From contig NZ_WVHL01000005.1 in assembly GCF_009861525.1 (NCBI RefSeq), positions 2,914,001 through 2,978,000 on the forward strand: a stretch of DNA of 64,000 nucleotides, given 5' to 3'. Below the pieces are notes generated by a model. It searched no databases and had not been told where the DNA came from. It worked only from the letters and a program-made list of their open reading frames with translations. The position numbers were made by a program, and so were the translations under genes. Position 1 is the stretch's first letter, and each line of letters begins with the position of its first letter. This DNA is from Pseudomonas sp. LD120. GTDB taxonomy: Bacteria; Pseudomonadota; Gammaproteobacteria; Pseudomonadales; Pseudomonadaceae. Shown here in pieces: positions 61,932 through 64,000 of this stretch.

Positions 61932-62714
61932 ATGCAAAACCGGCACCCGGCAGCCGAGCTGCCCTCCCTGCGTCGACAGAAAATCCTCTTGCTGCTGGAA
62001 CGCGACGGCAAGGTCATGGCCGCCGAGCTGAGCCGGCATTTCTCGGTCTCCGAAGACACCATCCGCCGCGACCTTGCCGAGCTGGATGCCAAGGGCCTGG
62101 TGCAGCGGGTGCATGGCGGTGCGCTGCCGCGGCCAAAGGACAGTGGCAAGGACTGCTTCACTCGGGTGGGCGAAAGCAACGAGGCGAAACTGCGCCTGGC
62201 GCAGTGTGCCGTGCAATGGGTGCGCGATGGCCAGACGGTGCTGTTCGACTCTGGCTCTACCACCTTGCATATCGCCCAATCCCTTCCCGCCAACATCAGC
62301 CTGACCGCCGTTACCGCCTCGCCAATGATCGCCGTGGCCCTGGCCGAATACCCCAAGGTTCGGGTGATCCTGGTCGGCGGCCAGCTCAACCCGGCGACCC
62401 TGTCCGTCAGCGGCCATGAAGCGCTGCGGATGATCCAGGGAGTCAAGGCCGACCTGCTGTTTACCGGGGTGTGTGCGATTCACCCGGAGATCGGCCTCAG
62501 CTCCCTGCATTTCGATGAAGTGCCGATCAAGCAGGCGATGTTCGACAGCGCCGCCGAGGTCATCGCCGTGACCACCGTCGACAAGCTTGGGGCCATGGAG
62601 CCCTTTGTGGTGGTGCCGTGCCAGCGTTTGCAGAGGCTCGTCACCGAGCAGGAAGTGCCTGAGGCGGATATCCAGGGCTATCGGCAGCTGGGGATCGAGG
62701 TGCTGCTGGCCTGA
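61932..62714 (+). CDS. DeoR/GlpR-family transcriptional repressor
   Basis: A 260-aa regulator. The N-terminal winged helix is RRQKILLLLERDGKVMAAELSRHFSVSEDTIRRDLAELDAKGLVQRVHGGAL (residues about 13-65), followed by a DeoR sugar-phosphate-sensor domain (DSGSTTLHIAQSLP, VGGQLNPATLSVSG). The effector is probably a sugar phosphate. A perfect palindrome directly upstream suggests autoregulation. No sugar-metabolism gene is adjacent in the window. Confidence 0.93.
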   Translation: MQNRHPAAELPSLRRQKILLLLERDGKVMAAELSRHFSVSEDTIRRDLAELDAKGLVQRVHGGALPRPKDSGKDCFTRVGESNEAKLRLAQCAVQWVRDGQTVLFDSGSTTLHIAQSLPANISLTAVTASPMIAVALAEYPKVRVILVGGQLNPATLSVSGHEALRMIQGVKADLLFTGVCAIHPEIGLSSLHFDEVPIKQAMFDSAAEVIAVTTVDKLGAMEPFVVVPCQRLQRLVTEQEVPEADIQGYRQLGIEVLLA

Positions 62715-62807
62715 CCCGTTCCAGGGTGGCCGGCAACAGGGCAGGCAGGGCGGCGCGTGCCTGTTCGCGGCGTGCCGCAATGGCCGGGGGCGTTGTCGGT
62801 CCCCGGG

Positions 62808-63602
62808 CTAGTTCCTGGCTTGCGGCTGGATGTGTTCTGCGCTCATCCACTGCACCATCTGCCGCAGGCGGCTGAAACCGGCACTGGCGTCGGCCCTGGC
62901 TTCGGCGGTCTGGCGGAACTCGGCAATGGGCACGGCCATGTCGGGGTAACGCTGCACAAACAACCACACATGCTCATCCAGGCTATGGGGCCACCTCGGC
63001 TCCTGTTCTGCGCGCAAGAGGTTGGTGGCGCGAATGAGTTTGCGTGACGCCTCCCGTTGCAGGCGCAGGATTTCCGCGGGCCGGCGCTCGCCCTCGATGC
63101 GCTCGGCGTAGTCATCGAGCACCGTCTGGAAGTCGCCGTTCACTGCCAGGGCAATGTTCCGGCTGGGCCTGAAGGGCGCAAAGCGCGGGCGCAGGTCCTC
63201 GCCGGACAAGCAGCGGCAATGGTGCTTGAGCCAATAGCCCCAGCTGTCGAGGTTTTCCGCAGCCAGGACCTGGGCCAGGTGGCCGATATCGAAGTCGATC
63301 TTCGCCACCCGCGGGTGCCGTGCTTGCAGCACCCGGCGCAGGTTCTCCAGGTGGCGCAGCTGCTGCGGGGTGGCGGGGTGTTGCAGGATCAGGCACAGGT
63401 CCAGGTCGGAAGCATGGGCCCTGGCGGTGCCACGGGCGACGCTGCCGTACAGATAGAGGCTGTGCAGCGATGGGCCGAGCGGGTCGCTCAAGGTGGTGCG
63501 GATGTCATCGAGCAAGCCGCGGTATTCGGCTTGCACAGGCGGTTCGGCAGGGAGGTTGATCAAGCCGTCGGCATCGACGCCGAATGCGCTACTGGATTGC
63601 AT
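62808..63602 (-). CDS. nucleotidyltransferase-domain protein (aminoglycoside-adenylyltransferase-like)
   Basis: A 264-aa protein. LHSLYLYGSVARGTARAHASDLDLCLILQ gives the NTase motif G-S-x(9)-D-L-D, with a third acidic residue in KIDFDIG. The C-terminal half is helical (EILRLQREASRKLIRATNLLRAEQEPRWPHSLDEHVWLFVQRYPDM), as in ANT-type and HEPN-linked enzymes. It could modify a small molecule or RNA/protein. An aminoglycoside role is not implied by the sequence alone. Confidence 0.85.
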   Translation of the reverse strand: MQSSSAFGVDADGLINLPAEPPVQAEYRGLLDDIRTTLSDPLGPSLHSLYLYGSVARGTARAHASDLDLCLILQHPATPQQLRHLENLRRVLQARHPRVAKIDFDIGHLAQVLAAENLDSWGYWLKHHCRCLSGEDLRPRFAPFRPSRNIALAVNGDFQTVLDDYAERIEGERRPAEILRLQREASRKLIRATNLLRAEQEPRWPHSLDEHVWLFVQRYPDMAVPIAEFRQTAEARADASAGFSRLRQMVQWMSAEHIQPQARN

Positions 63603-63688
63603 GGGGTGGCCCGTGATTCGAATGCAGCGGCCACCTTAGCAGAGTCTCCACAGGCCGCCAGGGGCGCTGTGGAGGCTTGAACACCGCG

Positions 63689-64000
63689 TCAGTTCTTGAA
63701 CGCCGAATGCTTGCGACCCTGGTCGCACAGAGCGAAGACCACCACCAGTACGGCAGCCACGGCGAGAATGATCACCACGCCGTCGGTGGAGTGGGTGGCC
63801 GAGGCGGTGACCAGGGACAGGGCCCCCAGTGGTGCCAGGCCGCCAGCGATCGCGGTACCGACTTCGCGCCCGGTGCCAAAGCCCGAGGAGCGGGTCGCGG
63901 TGGGGAACTGACGGCTGAGGAACGAACCCTGGGGCGCGAACATCATGGGCGCCAGGATCCCGGTGCCGACCCCGATGGCGATGTAGATCATCAGGCTTTC
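63689..64000 (-). CDS. MFS transporter, partial (N-terminus beyond window)
   Basis: The 104 codons present are the C-terminal part of a transporter; the frame is open to the window edge. It contains GVGTGILAPMMFAPQGSFLSRQFPTATRSSGFGTGREVGTAIAGGLAPLGALSL, which matches the metabolite:H+ symporter branch of the major facilitator superfamily, and two final helices ending CDQGRKHSAFKN. The substrate is unknown. Confidence 0.88.
   Translation of the reverse strand, partial: ESLMIYIAIGVGTGILAPMMFAPQGSFLSRQFPTATRSSGFGTGREVGTAIAGGLAPLGALSLVTASATHSTDGVVIILAVAAVLVVVFALCDQGRKHSAFKN

Overview
The window is a compact, GC-rich bacterial segment that reads as Pseudomonas, most likely the P. fluorescens group. 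The evidence is the family mix: a DUF2986 basic microprotein, TrmK, a malate:quinone oxidoreductase with a signal peptide, an arsR-C-H cluster, an ECF sigma/FecR/TonB haem-uptake trio, a MocR-type regulator beside a DMT exporter, and AGGAG-type ribosome sites. No rRNA, tRNA, insertion sequence or CRISPR array was found. Both ends cut through genes: a secreted protein on the left and an MFS transporter on the right.

Layout. 0-2 kb: a secreted unknown protein and a two-gene cassette that includes a PD-(D/E)XK-like nuclease. 2.2-9 kb: a minus-strand amino-acid ABC importer behind an unusual kinase/M23/aminotransferase fusion, with a divergent Lrp-type regulator; two hairpins separate enzyme and importer. 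9.2-13.6 kb: Fur-boxed cell-surface-signalling haem uptake (sigma, anti-sigma, receptor) without a hemophore gene. 13.7-24 kb: mostly housekeeping or unknown genes, trmK, and an ars operon lacking its efflux pump. 24.2-26.3 kb: a small immunity/receiver-like cluster, a membrane protein and a 40-codon OmpW remnant. 26.5-33.7 kb: the most interesting locus, described below. 33.9-64 kb: ordinary chromosome with a SleB-type hydrolase, GST, MocR/EamA pair, MCP, AlkB-like oxygenase, a divergent pair of L,D-transpeptidases, amidohydrolase, LysE, CAP-domain protein, GlxA-type regulator, tautomerase, thioesterase, mqo, DeoR-type regulator and a nucleotidyltransferase.

Main discovery candidate (26497-33732, minus strand). 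Four genes overlap or nearly touch: a 934-aa UPF1-like SF1 helicase, a 391-393-aa unknown protein with a possible winged helix, a 509-aa protein with two intact phospholipase-D HKD motifs, and a 526-aa sigma-54 activator whose N-terminus carries an RtcR/CARF-like SPGTP motif. Upstream of the helicase lie a near-consensus sigma-54 promoter with perfect GG-N10-GC spacing, an IHF-like site and a long inverted repeat centred about 108 bp before the predicted transcription start. This is the layout of a self-encoded, enhancer-dependent inducible operon. No rtcA or rtcB is present, so the output would not be RNA ligation but a helicase plus PLD-nuclease module, similar in parts to the Mokosh anti-phage architecture. 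An RNA- or nucleotide-damage-triggered defence or RNA-processing system is the working inference. An OmpW fragment at its downstream edge suggests insertion or replacement at an ompW locus.

The other coherent unit is 2266-9016: importer, amine-modifying kinase and PLP lyase/aminotransferase, and an Lrp regulator look like an uptake-and-catabolism system for an amino acid or amino alcohol. By family precedent hydroxylysine or phosphoethanolamine-like compounds are candidates, but the substrate cannot be read from sequence.
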